From assembly GCA_024036415.1 (NCBI GenBank), contig JAMWET010006766.1, positions 12,501 to 76,500 on the forward strand: 64,000 bases of DNA, in the 5' to 3' direction. Position numbers and translations under genes: made by a program. Below, piece by piece: positions 53,088 through 62,710 of this stretch. How positions within the stretch are numbered: position 1 is the first letter of the stretch; each line of letters starts with the position of its first letter. This stretch comes from Prochilodus magdalenae. Taxonomy: Eukaryota; Chordata; Actinopteri; Characiformes; Prochilodontidae. The notes below the pieces were generated by a model. It ran no database searches and was not told the DNA's origin. It saw only the letters and a program-made list of their open reading frames with translations.

Positions 53088-56000
53088 TAACATGCTGATT
53101 GTTCTGGGTAATATAGTAAAGTAAGTATAGTAATATTCTTTTATTCTAATTAGAAGTTTTCTGCTTTTTTTCCCCCCATAATGCTGAAAAATTAACAACC
53201 GCTTACATTTAAGGCATTTAGCTGAGGCTCTTATCCAGAACGACTTACAGATTTAGATCCCTTATTGATCCCACAGTGGGGAAATTTAGTCTCCGCATTT
53301 AACCCATCCGTGAAGCGAAACACCCACAAACACACTCACTAGTGAACACACTAGGGGGCAATGAGCACATTTACCCAGAGCAGTGGGCAGCCCTATCCAT
53401 GGCACCTGGGGAGCAGTTGGGGGTTAGGTGCCCTTCAGGACTGCCCTGAAGGGCACCTCAGTCGTTACTGTAGGCTCAGGGAATCGAACCGGCGACCCTC
53501 CGGTCACAAGGCCGGTGTAGCTCAGCATTTGCTACCTAGACTGGGATTCGAACCCGGTCTTCCACATGGGGTGGCAGCTCCCTGGTGAGTAGAGGTGTTA
53601 ACCACTGAGCCACACCAACCACTTAATGACATCTTCTACTAGAAATATAATAAACGAGGGTGGGTGGTTTCTCCCTGCTGCACAGTGTTAAATAAGTAAC
53701 GACAATTATATTTAAATTAATAAGTGAAAAAAAAAGCTTAAATTTACTGAACGGCCTGCACCTGCACCTGCGATGAACAGACCAGGGTGTTTTTTACAGG
53801 TATGGGTCTATTTAAACGATGATAAGTCATCAATGACTGTGTAAACAAAACAACGACAGAGTGGTGCATGATCTCACGGAAAGCCACAATCAGAAGCGCA
53901 GAAAGTGTGTCAGGGCTGCTCTATGACATTTCGACTCTAACAGAACACAGACTAAACAGGAAAGACTCATCCTGCAGGCTCCGGTTTAAAGCAGGTCCAC
54001 TTCTAGGAGGTTTAATCTGTGTTATCAAAAAGAGGAACAGATACAAGAAACAAAATCCCCAGGAAAATCAATCCACACCCTTAGATATACATGCCGTGGC
54101 ACGAAGTTTGCCAACACCACCAAACATGGTTACCCTCTATATCTCACTGACCTCTGGGGTATCCCCTAGTGGCACCAGAGTAAAAAGCCACACATGGAGA
54201 TTTCCACACCCGCGATGGGTAATCTCTGTTGCCTCTTCCAAAGAAAAGTCGAGGCCAAATAGAGGAAACAAACTGCTAGAGTGAATAAACACAGCGTCCT
54301 TAGAAACAAGCTGGCACGAAATGAGGAAGCAGAGACCTGGCTGAATACGAACTGATTGCCACAAGTGGCTAAACGTGTCGAGTCAGTCACTACAAGTACA
54401 TCCACATGAAGGCTTCAATAATAGCTTAACTGAGGCTGCGAGGATCATGTACACAGCACAGTTCATTTGTGATGGTTCGGTTAAGCTTTTATTCGAGCTT
54501 ATTAAAAACGTATTGTCTGACCGTGGCTGTTCTAGGCCACGCAACTGTGAAAGTAAAGGTCAAAAGGGCATTTAAACGACATCTTTATAAACCCTTTCAG
54601 ACATGCTATTTTTTCACTTCCACCCATGGTATGTTATGCAGAGCGTCCGAAGAGCATTCTTCTAGTTTGCGCCTAGCAATGTGCTTTACATATCGTCGCT
54701 GTCCAATCAAAAAACATGTATCTCCATTTTTGTTGATTTTTACTTTTATGCCTCATTTGAATACGTGAGCTGCTGTTCACACTGGGTGTGAATTTCATGA
54801 AGAACGGCCCAACAGAACAGGCGCAAAACCGCTTGGAAAGACGTCTGGTTCCATTGACTTCCATTCAAACTGAATGAGGTTTTTGGCCTCTCCTGTAAAG
54901 TTGCCTTTTTGGACATACCTGTTTTTTCTTGGACAGCGACTATATGTAAATAGCGAATGGCTGACTGCCATGAAAAGCAAACGCTGCTATCAAAATCCTC
55001 CTAAGAGTGTCTGTTTACTTGGCAGCCATCTTTGCAAAGCCGCCAGCGCTTTATTTCCAGCCATACAAGGCCAGAGTTATGTATCTCTGAATGGGGAGAC
55101 GCACAAAATAATTAAAACTGCGGGCCAAATCCGACAAAAAGCTCAGAACCTCAGTAAAATGTGGCTCCACAATGCACATAAACATGATTTATCAGCTTCT
55201 CCTGGCTACAGACCTTCACAACGAGGGGGGGCTTTCCTTGGCAGCACCACAACATTGGCTGCAGAATAACCAGAAAGCAGATTGGCTCCTGTTCCTAAGG
55301 GGAGTGGCTGTTGCCTCAAGTAGACACCATACTGAGCTGTCAAACCTCGTTGTCTTGCTGTGCGTGTTTACGCCTAGAGGTAGAATTCGCTTTGGGATAC
55401 AGGAGTAGGGCAAAGCGTGTGGTCTACATGGCCCTCCAAACAGGTTTTTCAGAGACACACTCTATAGGGAGTGTTACAGAAAACAAAGGCCCGAAAAATC
55501 AGTAACGCAATACAATTCAGTCAACTTTAATCATGCTTCAGTTTGCTTCTTATTTACCGATCTTCCTGTCTGAACGTTACCATTCCACCTTCAGTCATGA
55601 AGCAGGTATATACGTACGCCTCAGGGACCAGAAAATAACTGCTGGACAATTTAAGGTGGAAGAGGTAAATGAGATTGCGTAACTTCGCCACTTCTATGAT
55701 GGTGTCTACAGAGCACCGCCAGCGGCCTAGTCGCCAATAAAGCAGTGCTCTTTTCATTCCCCTGTTGACACACAGGGTTCTCGCAGGGCTGTCCCATTTC
55801 ACTGGGTAAGATTTCAACCGCTAGCCTCCCTCTGTTTCATGGGGCACGGTAACACTCTCATGTTTACATACTTGTTAGACAAATGCGCTGACTCTGCCCC
55901 TTAAGTACAGCTCTTGCTCTTGTAAGCCCACCACACGGGTCTTAAAGGGCATGGCTTCCAATACCATGCCTGACTAGCTATCTGGCTTCTTTGCTTTTCA

Positions 56001-59000
56001 CACATCACAGCTCTGAACTGTTAAGAGACACAACTTGGAATCAAATACACTCATCATTAAATAGTTGCACCCAGAGGGAATCAGCCGACAAGAATGAAAC
56101 TTGCAGGGCAGGTTCGCCATAGTGAGAGATGCGATGCTTTGAGGAGATCAAAAGCAATTTGAGCAGTTGGAGGAGTCCGATAGGGGTCGCATCACGGGGC
56201 TCCTGGAAGCGGGAGGGTCTTATTGACGTATGCGCACCATACCGGTCATGCGGATATTTCCATAGCATGCTGTTGGCGGCAGTGGAGAAAAGACGACATG
56301 CACCAGCGACATGAAGTACGTGGGAGAACTACACGAACCACGAAGAGAGAGAACCGACAAACTGTCCGAGCAGTGATGTCATCCATGAGACATCCTGTTA
56401 GTGCCCGCACCATTGCCAGACAGCTGCACAATGCAGCACTACATGCACGCATACCGTAACGACGAGTTCCCTAAACACAACATCGGCGTCACCAAAGACT
56501 GCAATGGTGTCTTGTCGGACTGTCATGGAGTGATTCAGAATGGCAGCGGCTCATCCTTAGTGACGAGTCCCGCTTTGTCTTGGTGGAGATGGCCTGGGGT
56601 CACTCCACCTCCGGCCCTACCGGAAAATCTGCAGATACTGTGTGAGAATATTCCAGCTGCATGGGACAGATTATCATAGGACATCATTAGGAACCTCTAC
56701 AACTCCATGCCAAACATAGCAGCCCGGCGCCACACTGAGAGACAGACTTCTGTATGTGTAGCTCAATAAATATTTAAAATATCGTTCTAAATTTTTTATT
56801 TACAGTTTTAAATAAACAACCCAAACTGGCTGTTTGTGCAGAAATGTTTATTACCATGCAACCTGATGCAAGCATTCCCCTAAATCTCCTAAATCTCCTA
56901 AAGCATCCCCCTAAAAAGTATTCAGAAAGTCTAGTTGTTGGTCTAATGGGGTGTTATGCTTGGAACAGGTTTCTTTGATAAAGGGCCGCTTGTCATCCAT
57001 CAGCAGCGGCGTTGTGATGTGGAAGCCTCTACTATATCAGGTTACAAGGTTACAGCCATCACCATATAACAATAGGAGTTGGCACTGTTGTATAAGGGAT
57101 GAATAAAAAGGGATTTCCGGAATCTCTTATACAACTGTTAGCTGACCCCGCTCAACCTAACTGGCTGAAAAGGGTTCTATGCATACTGTTCCCTTGTACA
57201 GCATGTTTCTTCAACAGACCAGGCCACCAAATGCTTAGTAACAGTAAATGCCAACTTGCAGCTGGTGCTAATTGAATCGCAGGTGGTACTTTGGTCAGAT
57301 TTGATTAGTAGATCAAGTTCCCATAGTTGTGGAACTACTTTTTGGCAAAAGGAATTACTGTGAAATACGTTTACATGCATTTAACAATCTGATCATAACA
57401 GAATTTCTGCAGTGGTCATGTGGTAAACTGTAAAACAGCTCTGCTTTCTTAGATCAGATTAGGGCCCAAAAAGAAATCTGATCAAGAGAGCGGCACTTTG
57501 GCTATTTAGTACATGTATCCCCTTACTCTGATTTCTTTCAGATTTCAGTCTCTGTGTGTGTGAAACCGAGCACTAAAACAGGCAGGAAACACCCTGGACA
57601 GGTCTATCACAGGCCGGACACACATACACACACTCAACGTGACTGCATGTTGTTGGACTGTGGGAGGAAACCCATAAAGACACTGGGAAAACACCGAAAG
57701 GACCCTGGTCACCCGTGTGGGGAACAGAACCCAGGCCCTTCCTGCTATGAGGAGACATTGCTACCCAATGTGTCCACTGAGATTAATGGGAACAAAAAAA
57801 AATCTTTGTTTTGCAATCTCAAAATAATGACTCAATATTTTTTTTTTTACTTTTCTCAATATTTTCAGAGTAACAGTGCATTTTTACTCTTTGAGGACGT
57901 ATATTATATGTATATTATTTTGAGATAATAATTTATAGTCTGTGCAAAATTGAAAAAAAAAATTAGCCTTGATTTGACATTATCCATCAAAAGTTTAAGA
58001 GGTAAAGACAAAAATGTGGCAAAATATGACATACAGCTCCCCGAATCTGTGCGAAGGGAGACATTTACAACAAGCAGGAACAAGTTTCCAGCTGTTTCTG
58101 AGCAACAACATGAATCATTTATTTCACTAGCCTTAAGCACCGCAGGCAGTGTATCAATCGATCAGTTTTGGTAATTATTATTCAAGTCCTCATAATAATC
58201 TCCCTCTCTGAGGGTGAAATCTCCCATACACGCACTGACGCCAAAGTGCAAAGGACAGTGACCGCCCCACTGGTCTTATCATAGATGCTAAAGGTCTGCG
58301 GCTCCTATTTAATAAACCAAGTGACTCGAGTTTGTGTTAGAGCGAAACGTTAGTCCATCTGTACCACAATCTGCAGTGCATCCTCTGAGAAGGTTCGTAG
58401 AGCCCGGTATACTTGCCTGTGTAGAACTTCTTAAAGACGTCATCCTTTGGGAAATCTGGATACACAAAACTGATGCAGTTGATGTCTCGGATGCGGTCAC
58501 CAAGGCCAGCGGACTCGAGGTCTTTCTTAGTGAAAGGCTGGATGTTCTGTATTTTCCTGCCTCCAGCTGGACAGACAAAGGCATGACAGGTAGAGAGAGC
58601 ATTATGAGCCGACCTAAACCTGAACCCCACTTTTAACTTTCATATCAGAAGCAAGGGGAAATGATTAAAGGCTTGAAGGCTGAAGATGGCAAGCCAACTA
58701 TACTGACTTTATTTGAAACATTACACTCTAATATTATTACTAATAATATTCAATAATGTGTACAGATTCAGGGTTCAGCTTTTATTCAATATGTGCCAAT
58801 ACTGCATAAACAGGTTACCTTCTAGTTGTGAGATTTCAGAATTAACTGCTACCATATCAAATCATCAAATTGCGAGGTCAGAGATATGGACCCCTACTGG
58901 ACACATGCAGAGCTAGGTCTGTTGAGCAGGGTGTTTTTGATATTGCTGCCATCCATACCTTCCTCTTCCCCTCCTTTATTTTAATCCCTTATTTTAAAAC

Positions 59001-60846
59001 TGAAAGTGGGCGTGGCTTCCTAATCCTAATCTTAACTTCATTTTGAACTTAAGAGGCGTCTGCACACCACACGGCACACCCACCAAACCTCTAAACATAA
59101 AACCACCCATGCAAAATTCATTTACACTTCTGCAAAAAAAAAAAAAAAAAATTCAGAAAAACAAAATTCTTCTTTACACATACTCTCACTGGGGCCTACG
59201 TAGGCGATGGTGATGCCTCCGATTTCTGAATCACTGAAGCGCAGCAGAAAGGTGCCGTTGGGTCTGTCCTGCAAGATGACATGAAGGTGCTGCTTCCCTA
59301 TAAAGCCGAAGATCAGCCTGTAGTAGACAACCAAACACAAACCATGAGAAAAAGATCAAGACAAGTCAACACTGGCTTTTAATAAAACCTTGCTCCATTA
59401 AAGCACAGATTCAGCTGCAGATGGAAACGTTTTCTCTTCTCCTGTAAAGTAGGTACGTTTCTAAAACTCCTGTTATTGTCACAACAGTGAGGATAACTGA
59501 CTCCCCTTTGTTTATATATTAACACAAAAGGCTTCCATACCCTTCACTCCAGTAGGCCTTCAGGCATTTCTTGGTTAGGTCAATCACTCCCTCAAACCAC
59601 TGCCAGAAGGTGAAATTTCGCCCAGGTAGAACTTCCTGTAAAGGAACAGTGAAACAGTTCATATCTGACTTCAAAAGAATTAGGTGAGGCCTATCATTCC
59701 CTGGAGTAGAGAGTCTAGGGCCATTATTTGCACCCAGAGGAATTTGTCTTCCGCATTCAACCCACTCGTGAAGTGAAACACCCACATACACACACTAGGG
59801 GGCAGTGAGCACACTTGCCCAGAGCGATGGCCAGCCCTACCCACGGCGCCTGGGAAGCACTTGAGGGTTAGGTGCCTTGTTCAAGGGCACTTCAGTTGTT
59901 ACTGTCAGTTGAGGGAAGCGAACCAGCGACCCTCCTGGTTCCTTAACCTCCAGCCCACTACTGCCCATCAAATAACCTTAATGCCTCATAATGTCATCTG
60001 TGGCTGGAGGAACGTAACTGTCCAAGAGAATGTAACTGTCCTGTCTCTCCCTTGGGGGGTGGGGGGTAGAATGGTCCTCCTTCTCCTCCCATCAATCACA
60101 GAAATACTAGTCAACACGAGTGTCTATTATTTAAGGTAGCAGACCTATCAGTTAGTGTTCTCCTGCAAGCGTGTTGAGCTGTTCAATGATGTTGTGTTAG
60201 TGGTAGTTTAAAAAAGATGATGAGGCACTTTCGGAGTGGCCTTTTCCTTTGTAGGTCTTTTGGGAATTTTGAAACAGTTTTGCCTTTAAAGCATTACAGC
60301 AAATCAACAATAAAACATGACTGTTTATTCCTTTAAAACTTTTCCAAAAGCAAGATCATTCTGGAGTCTCTGACTGAAAAGAGTGGTTGCTGCAGACAGT
60401 GAAGACAGTCAGTGTGGAACAGGAGTAAGGATACCTTGTTAAACTGAGCCCAAGACACTGGCATGTTGCTGAGGTCCCCTGAAACATCTTTGTCAAAGAT
60501 TTTCTGAGCAAGGCAGTGCAGGTTGTATCCATTCAAACCGCGACTGGTCTGCACCTCGGCCATGAACTTGCTGCTCAGAGCCTCACACATCTGGCTCCAG
60601 GGCACGCGCTCCGGCACCACAAACGGGATCCTATTCTGAAGAACAGCAAAGCAGAGAGCGCCATTATTTTAATCATTTAGACACTAATATAATAAACTAT
60701 TTGAAACAGCGTTTATCAGGATTTATGAACGTTCAGTGTTCAGTGCTACTCACAGGTTCAGAGAAAGCACAGTCCCATATGATTGTAGCCATAGCGTTGT
60801 TCTCCTGACTGCCATGTACGATTACAACCACAGGAAGAGAGATCAT
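45685..60846 (-). CDS. stat6: STAT6, 3' half (seven exons; 5' exons outside or not found)
   Basis: Minus-strand exons 60846-60754, 60635-60435, 59635-59541, 59317-59190, 58566-58417, 52023-51963 and 45745-45685 join to 789 nt in one frame: 262 aa plus TAA. STAT6 carries IL-4/IL-13 signals from receptor/JAK to the nucleus as a phosphotyrosine-linked dimer. In order: the end of the DNA-binding region ([16 protein letters not shown]), linker ([39 protein letters not shown]), SH2 ([20 protein letters not shown], with the phosphotyrosine-binding Arg in FLLRF), and the DGYLPFKL segment holding the Tyr matching human Y641. VPERVPW and FTFWQWF..DLTK favour STAT6 over STAT5. One intron uses a GC donor. 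The C-terminal tail appears very short. The last exon is the least certain. Confidence 0.9.
45746..46875 (-). other. stat6: stat6 last intron, unique part
   Basis: No further coding exon recognised on the minus strand. A poly(G) run occurs at 45963-45976 on the plus strand. Confidence 0.45.
46879..47775. repeat. Purine-rich (GA)n/(GGGA)n array
   Basis: About 0.9 kb in which the plus strand is almost all purine (GAGAGAGAGG, GGGAGGGAGG and similar). On the stat6 transcript strand it is CU-rich. Open frames up to 241 codons here are artefacts. Confidence 0.95.
47800..48356 (-). mobile_element. Inverted-repeat transposon relic related to 14735-15467
   Basis: Contains AGCCCACTCATCCATGTGGA, TGCTGATTGTCTTCCCTGGG and the shared right end TGGTCATAATAATGTGACTC, GACTGTG. 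The left end is lost in the purine array. Confidence 0.65.
48357..48730. other. stat6 intron, including a small family B transposon piece
   Basis: 48400-48490 (AGTGGAGCTGTATTATCTGG, AGTAATGAATC) is related to the relic at 27285-27766. The rest is unassigned. Confidence 0.4.
48750..49300. mobile_element. Unclassified interspersed repeat
   Basis: AAAGGGGACCCATTATGCTC and CACTCAGCCCCGCCTCCTAA are phrases I recognise from a repeat common in fish genomes; CTAACAGGCCCTCTTTAAA closes it. No coding frame. Confidence 0.45.
49300..49375 (-). mobile_element. Retroelement 3' end
   Basis: The plus strand reads ATAAGATAAGATAAGCTCTT then TATTGATCCCGAGGGGAAAC, the reverse of a retroelement 3' end with a (TTATC)n tail. 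Confidence 0.5.
49457..50005. repeat. (GA)n array with AGAAGCAGATAGA higher-order unit
   Basis: Purine-rich array; after a (GA)n start, units of about 40-46 bp repeat GAAGCAGATAGAGAGAGAAA. Lies in the stat6 intron. Confidence 0.95.
50150..50310. repeat. Short minisatellite, unit about 16 bp
   Basis: About ten copies of CGCTTACCAGACCCC and its variant CCGTACTAGACCCC. Confidence 0.85.
50355..51715. repeat. 30-bp minisatellite
   Basis: About 46 copies of a unit read as CATTCATACTGTTCTAGAAT plus ATTCTCCCCC, 28-31 bp long. On the minus strand, where the period is exactly 30, it opens a frame of decapeptide repeats ([10 protein letters not shown]; 51244-50840). It lies in the last stat6 intron, about 250 bp downstream of the tyrosine exon. 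Confidence 0.97.
51963..52023 (-). CDS. stat6: stat6 exon: activation tyrosine
   Basis: The acceptor is TTTTTCCACAG and the donor GGACCC|GTAAGT; 61 nt. It encodes [19 protein letters not shown]. The Tyr in DGYLPF aligns with human Y641 (in GRGYVPATIK), the JAK target that binds the partner's SH2 domain. It lies 6.4 kb from the previous exon. Confidence 0.85.
52024..53190 (-). other. stat6: stat6 intron, unassigned
   Basis: AT-rich with poly(A) at 52980-52996 and (TTA)n at 53047-53083. No exon recognised. Confidence 0.5.
53195..53620 (-). mobile_element. tRNA-derived SINE interrupted by a second SINE
   Basis: On the minus strand the head is tRNA-like (GTGTGGCTCAGTGGTTAACA; GGGTTCGAATCCCAGTCTAG) at 53620-53512. 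Its 3' end (CTGTAAGTCGTTCTGGATAA) lies at 53250-53195, as in the SINE at 14773. Between them sits another SINE (53510-53258). Confidence 0.75.
53258..53510 (-). mobile_element. Second SINE type with LINE-shared 3' end
   Basis: Minus strand: GTGACCGGAGGGTCGCCGGT then TCGATTCC (B box-like), GGGCTGCCCACTGCTCTGGG, and a 3' end AAATTTCCCCACTGTGGGAT that matches the LINE-type ends at 5925 and 10855. A truncated relative lies at 59720-59960. Confidence 0.7.
53621..56040 (-). other. stat6: stat6 intron, probably old repeats
   Basis: No exon recognised. Stretches such as 54770-54930 (TTCACACTGGGTGTGAATTT palindrome; TTGACTTCCATTCAAACTGA) and 54990-55270 look like interspersed repeats, but I cannot classify them. 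Confidence 0.35.
56046..56790 (+). mobile_element. Tc1-like relic (family A, with left end)
   Basis: Starts TACACTCATCATTAAATAGT, TGCACCCAGAGGGAATCAGC; continues CGACATGAAGTACGTGGGAG, AGTGACGAGTCCCGCTTTGT (SDESRF-like) and GGACATCATTAGGAACCTCT, to GCTCAATAAATATT. The right inverted end is lost. It is the best copy for the N-terminal DNA-binding part. Confidence 0.7.
56791..57540 (-). other. stat6: stat6 intron, unassigned
   Basis: No exon or repeat confidently recognised. Confidence 0.45.
57575..57790 (+). mobile_element. L2-like LINE/SINE fragment
   Basis: CACCCTGGACAGGTCTATCA, GTTGTTGGACTGTGGGAGGA and ACCCAGGCCCTTCCTGCTAT belong to a retroelement 3' region very common in fish genomes. Truncated; intronic. 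Confidence 0.65.
57791..58416 (-). other. stat6: stat6 intron next to the GC donor
   Basis: The intron begins GCAAGTATACC at 58416. No other exon recognised. Confidence 0.6.
58417..58566 (-). CDS. stat6: stat6 exon: SH2 C-terminal half
   Basis: The acceptor is TTGTCTGTCCAG; 150 nt encoding [20 protein letters not shown], then [20 protein letters not shown] and FKKFYT. Only a GC donor (ACACAG|GCAAGT) keeps the frame into the next exon. The nearby GT option (GGCAA|GTATAC) gives the wrong phase. Confidence 0.92.
59190..59317 (-). CDS. stat6: stat6 exon: SH2 core
   Basis: The acceptor is GTCTACTACAG and the donor CCCCA|GTGAGA; 128 nt. It encodes [19 protein letters not shown], then [19 protein letters not shown]. 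The FLLRF Arg is the phosphotyrosine ligand of STAT SH2 domains. Confidence 0.96.
59541..59635 (-). CDS. stat6: stat6 exon: linker to SH2
   Basis: The acceptor is CTTTACAG and the donor GG|GTATGG; 95 nt. It encodes [18 protein letters not shown] and [13 protein letters not shown], and ends with a split Gly codon. Confidence 0.95.
59720..59960 (-). mobile_element. Truncated SINE (second type)
   Basis: Plus strand: TTTGTCTTCCGCATTCAACC, CACACACTAGGGGGCAGTGA, CCTGGGAAGCACTTGAGGGT, GCGAACCAGCGACCCTCCTG. It matches 53258-53510 but lacks the LINE-type 3' end. It lies in the intron between two stat6 exons. Confidence 0.7.
60435..60635 (-). CDS. stat6: stat6 exon: linker domain
   Basis: The acceptor is CTGTTCTTCAG and the donor AAG|GTATCC; 67 codons from [13 protein letters not shown] to VSWAQFNK. 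It includes [12 protein letters not shown] and LAQKIFDKD, typical STAT linker helices. Confidence 0.95.
60754..60846 (-). CDS. stat6: stat6 exon: end of DNA-binding region
   Basis: The acceptor TTTCATCTTCTAG precedes 60846 and the donor CCT|GTGAGT follows 60754; 31 codons in phase 0 (starts [12 protein letters not shown], ends WDCAFSEP). The Met at its start is internal, not an initiator. The preceding exon was not found in 60847-64000. Confidence 0.92.
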
Positions 60847-61261
60847 CTAGAAGATGAAAAAAAGCACGAGTTTTATAACAGAGCTCAGAACCCACAAAAC
60901 GGCATTCATAAAAACGATGGCCACATGGTTGAAAATGAATCTATTAGAGGTGTAGACACGCATCATGATGTATCAGTCTTAAAAAAGCCAATTTAACTGC
61001 ATGTTTATTATTGAATATTAAAATAATTAAAATATTCAACTTAAAATTCCAGTTTAGAGTTGCTGCCTTAACCCTCTGGAACTCCTTATCTAAATCTACT
61101 CGCTCTTCTCCCTCTCTGTACATCTCTTTACATCTTTAAAGCCCAGTTAAATTTTTGGTCTAAGAATTATTTTATTTTCTATGATTTATTTATTTATTTA
61201 TTCCCCTCTCAAAAATTGAGTATGTGAAAGGCACCATATAAGTATAACATTTATTTATTTG

Positions 61262-61297
<36 letters not shown>

Positions 61298-62255
61298 AAA
61301 ATGGCCCCAATATATTAGAAAAGATGAAAAATAAAGTGGCAAAATTATTATTATTATTTATTAAATTTAATTCAGTCATACTGTAGTGAAATCTGAGCTG
61401 TCCTGATATCTCCAACTGAATCATTATAAGGTCAAAGAAATCTATCTTTTAAGACAAGCTAGATGACAACCGTAATTCTGCTAGACTGTGTCTACATTTC
61501 TTCCACCCTGCAGGTGGCGCCAGGTGGTACAGACGTTTCCTGGGTAAAACTGGCACTTCAGGCCCACACCAAAACACAGAGACGCAACTCCACAGCAGAG
61601 CATTTTACGAACTCCTCGGTTCAGTAATGAGGAAAAGCACCGACTCCAAATGTGGCCCAAACCCAGATTTCATAGACGAACTCTGAATGCCTGTCGAACC
61701 GGCACAAGTTAGCACCACATCAGTCTGAACAGTGTGCTCTGGCTCCTCATCTTTCACAGCTTACTTGCTCCTCTGTTTTCTAGCATGGGGCTGATGAACA
61801 TTCTAGGTCTCTGCACACGTCGGCTCAGCGGGGGCCTGCCTGGTCTTGCTTTGGATTTCCCTGAAAGCAAAACTCGCCCAATTTTTGCCCGATCAGGTTC
61901 TAAACTGCATTTTATATACAACTGGTTTTATGCCCAAATATTCCCACACAGGAAGCTACTCTCTTCAGTATTATGTTTGTAAAATGTGGGTTTAATAATA
62001 TTACTACGTTTCTCAAAGGGATTGTATAGAAAGAATCCTATATGAATATTGGTAGTTTCTATGACTTTGTGCGTCAGTCATCTCACTGTTCAGCAGCTGC
62101 ACGTTCACTTTCGCATACTTTTACACATTTTGGACTTTACACTACTACACTGCCCATCCCCACCATCTGGCAAACTATTCTAAATCATTCTTTATGTTTA
62201 TGTAGTATATTATTTATATTTAGTGTATATACTGTGATCGCACTGCATCGTTATT
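60847..62255 (-). other. stat6: Upstream stat6 intron, no exon found
   Basis: No minus-strand frame here resembles the preceding STAT DNA-binding exons. (TTTA)n and (TTA)n runs occur at 61185-61295. Confidence 0.45.
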
Positions 62256-62257
62256 TA

Positions 62258-62276
62258 TATATATATACAAACACAA

Positions 62277-62315
<39 letters not shown>

Positions 62316-62326
62316 CACACATTTAA

Positions 62327-62367
<41 letters not shown>

Positions 62368-62416
62368 CACACATTTAAACACACACACACACACACACAT
62401 ATATATACACATTTAA

Positions 62417-62447
<31 letters not shown>

Positions 62448-62510
62448 CACATACGCACACACACACATATATATATACACATTTAAACACACACACACAT
62501 ATATATATAT

Positions 62511-62553
<43 letters not shown>

Positions 62554-62561
62554 CACATACG

Positions 62562-62595
<34 letters not shown>

Positions 62596-62710
62596 CATTT
62601 AAACACACACATATATATATACACATTTAAACACACATACACACACACATATATATACACACACACACACATCCACACACACACACACACACACACATAC
62701 ATACACATGT
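62258..62710. repeat. (CA)n/(TA)n compound microsatellite
   Basis: About 450 bp of alternating CACACA and TATATA blocks joined by repeated ACATTTAAACACAC links, giving a longer imperfect period of about 60 bp. The 174-codon frame is an artefact. Confidence 0.97.
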
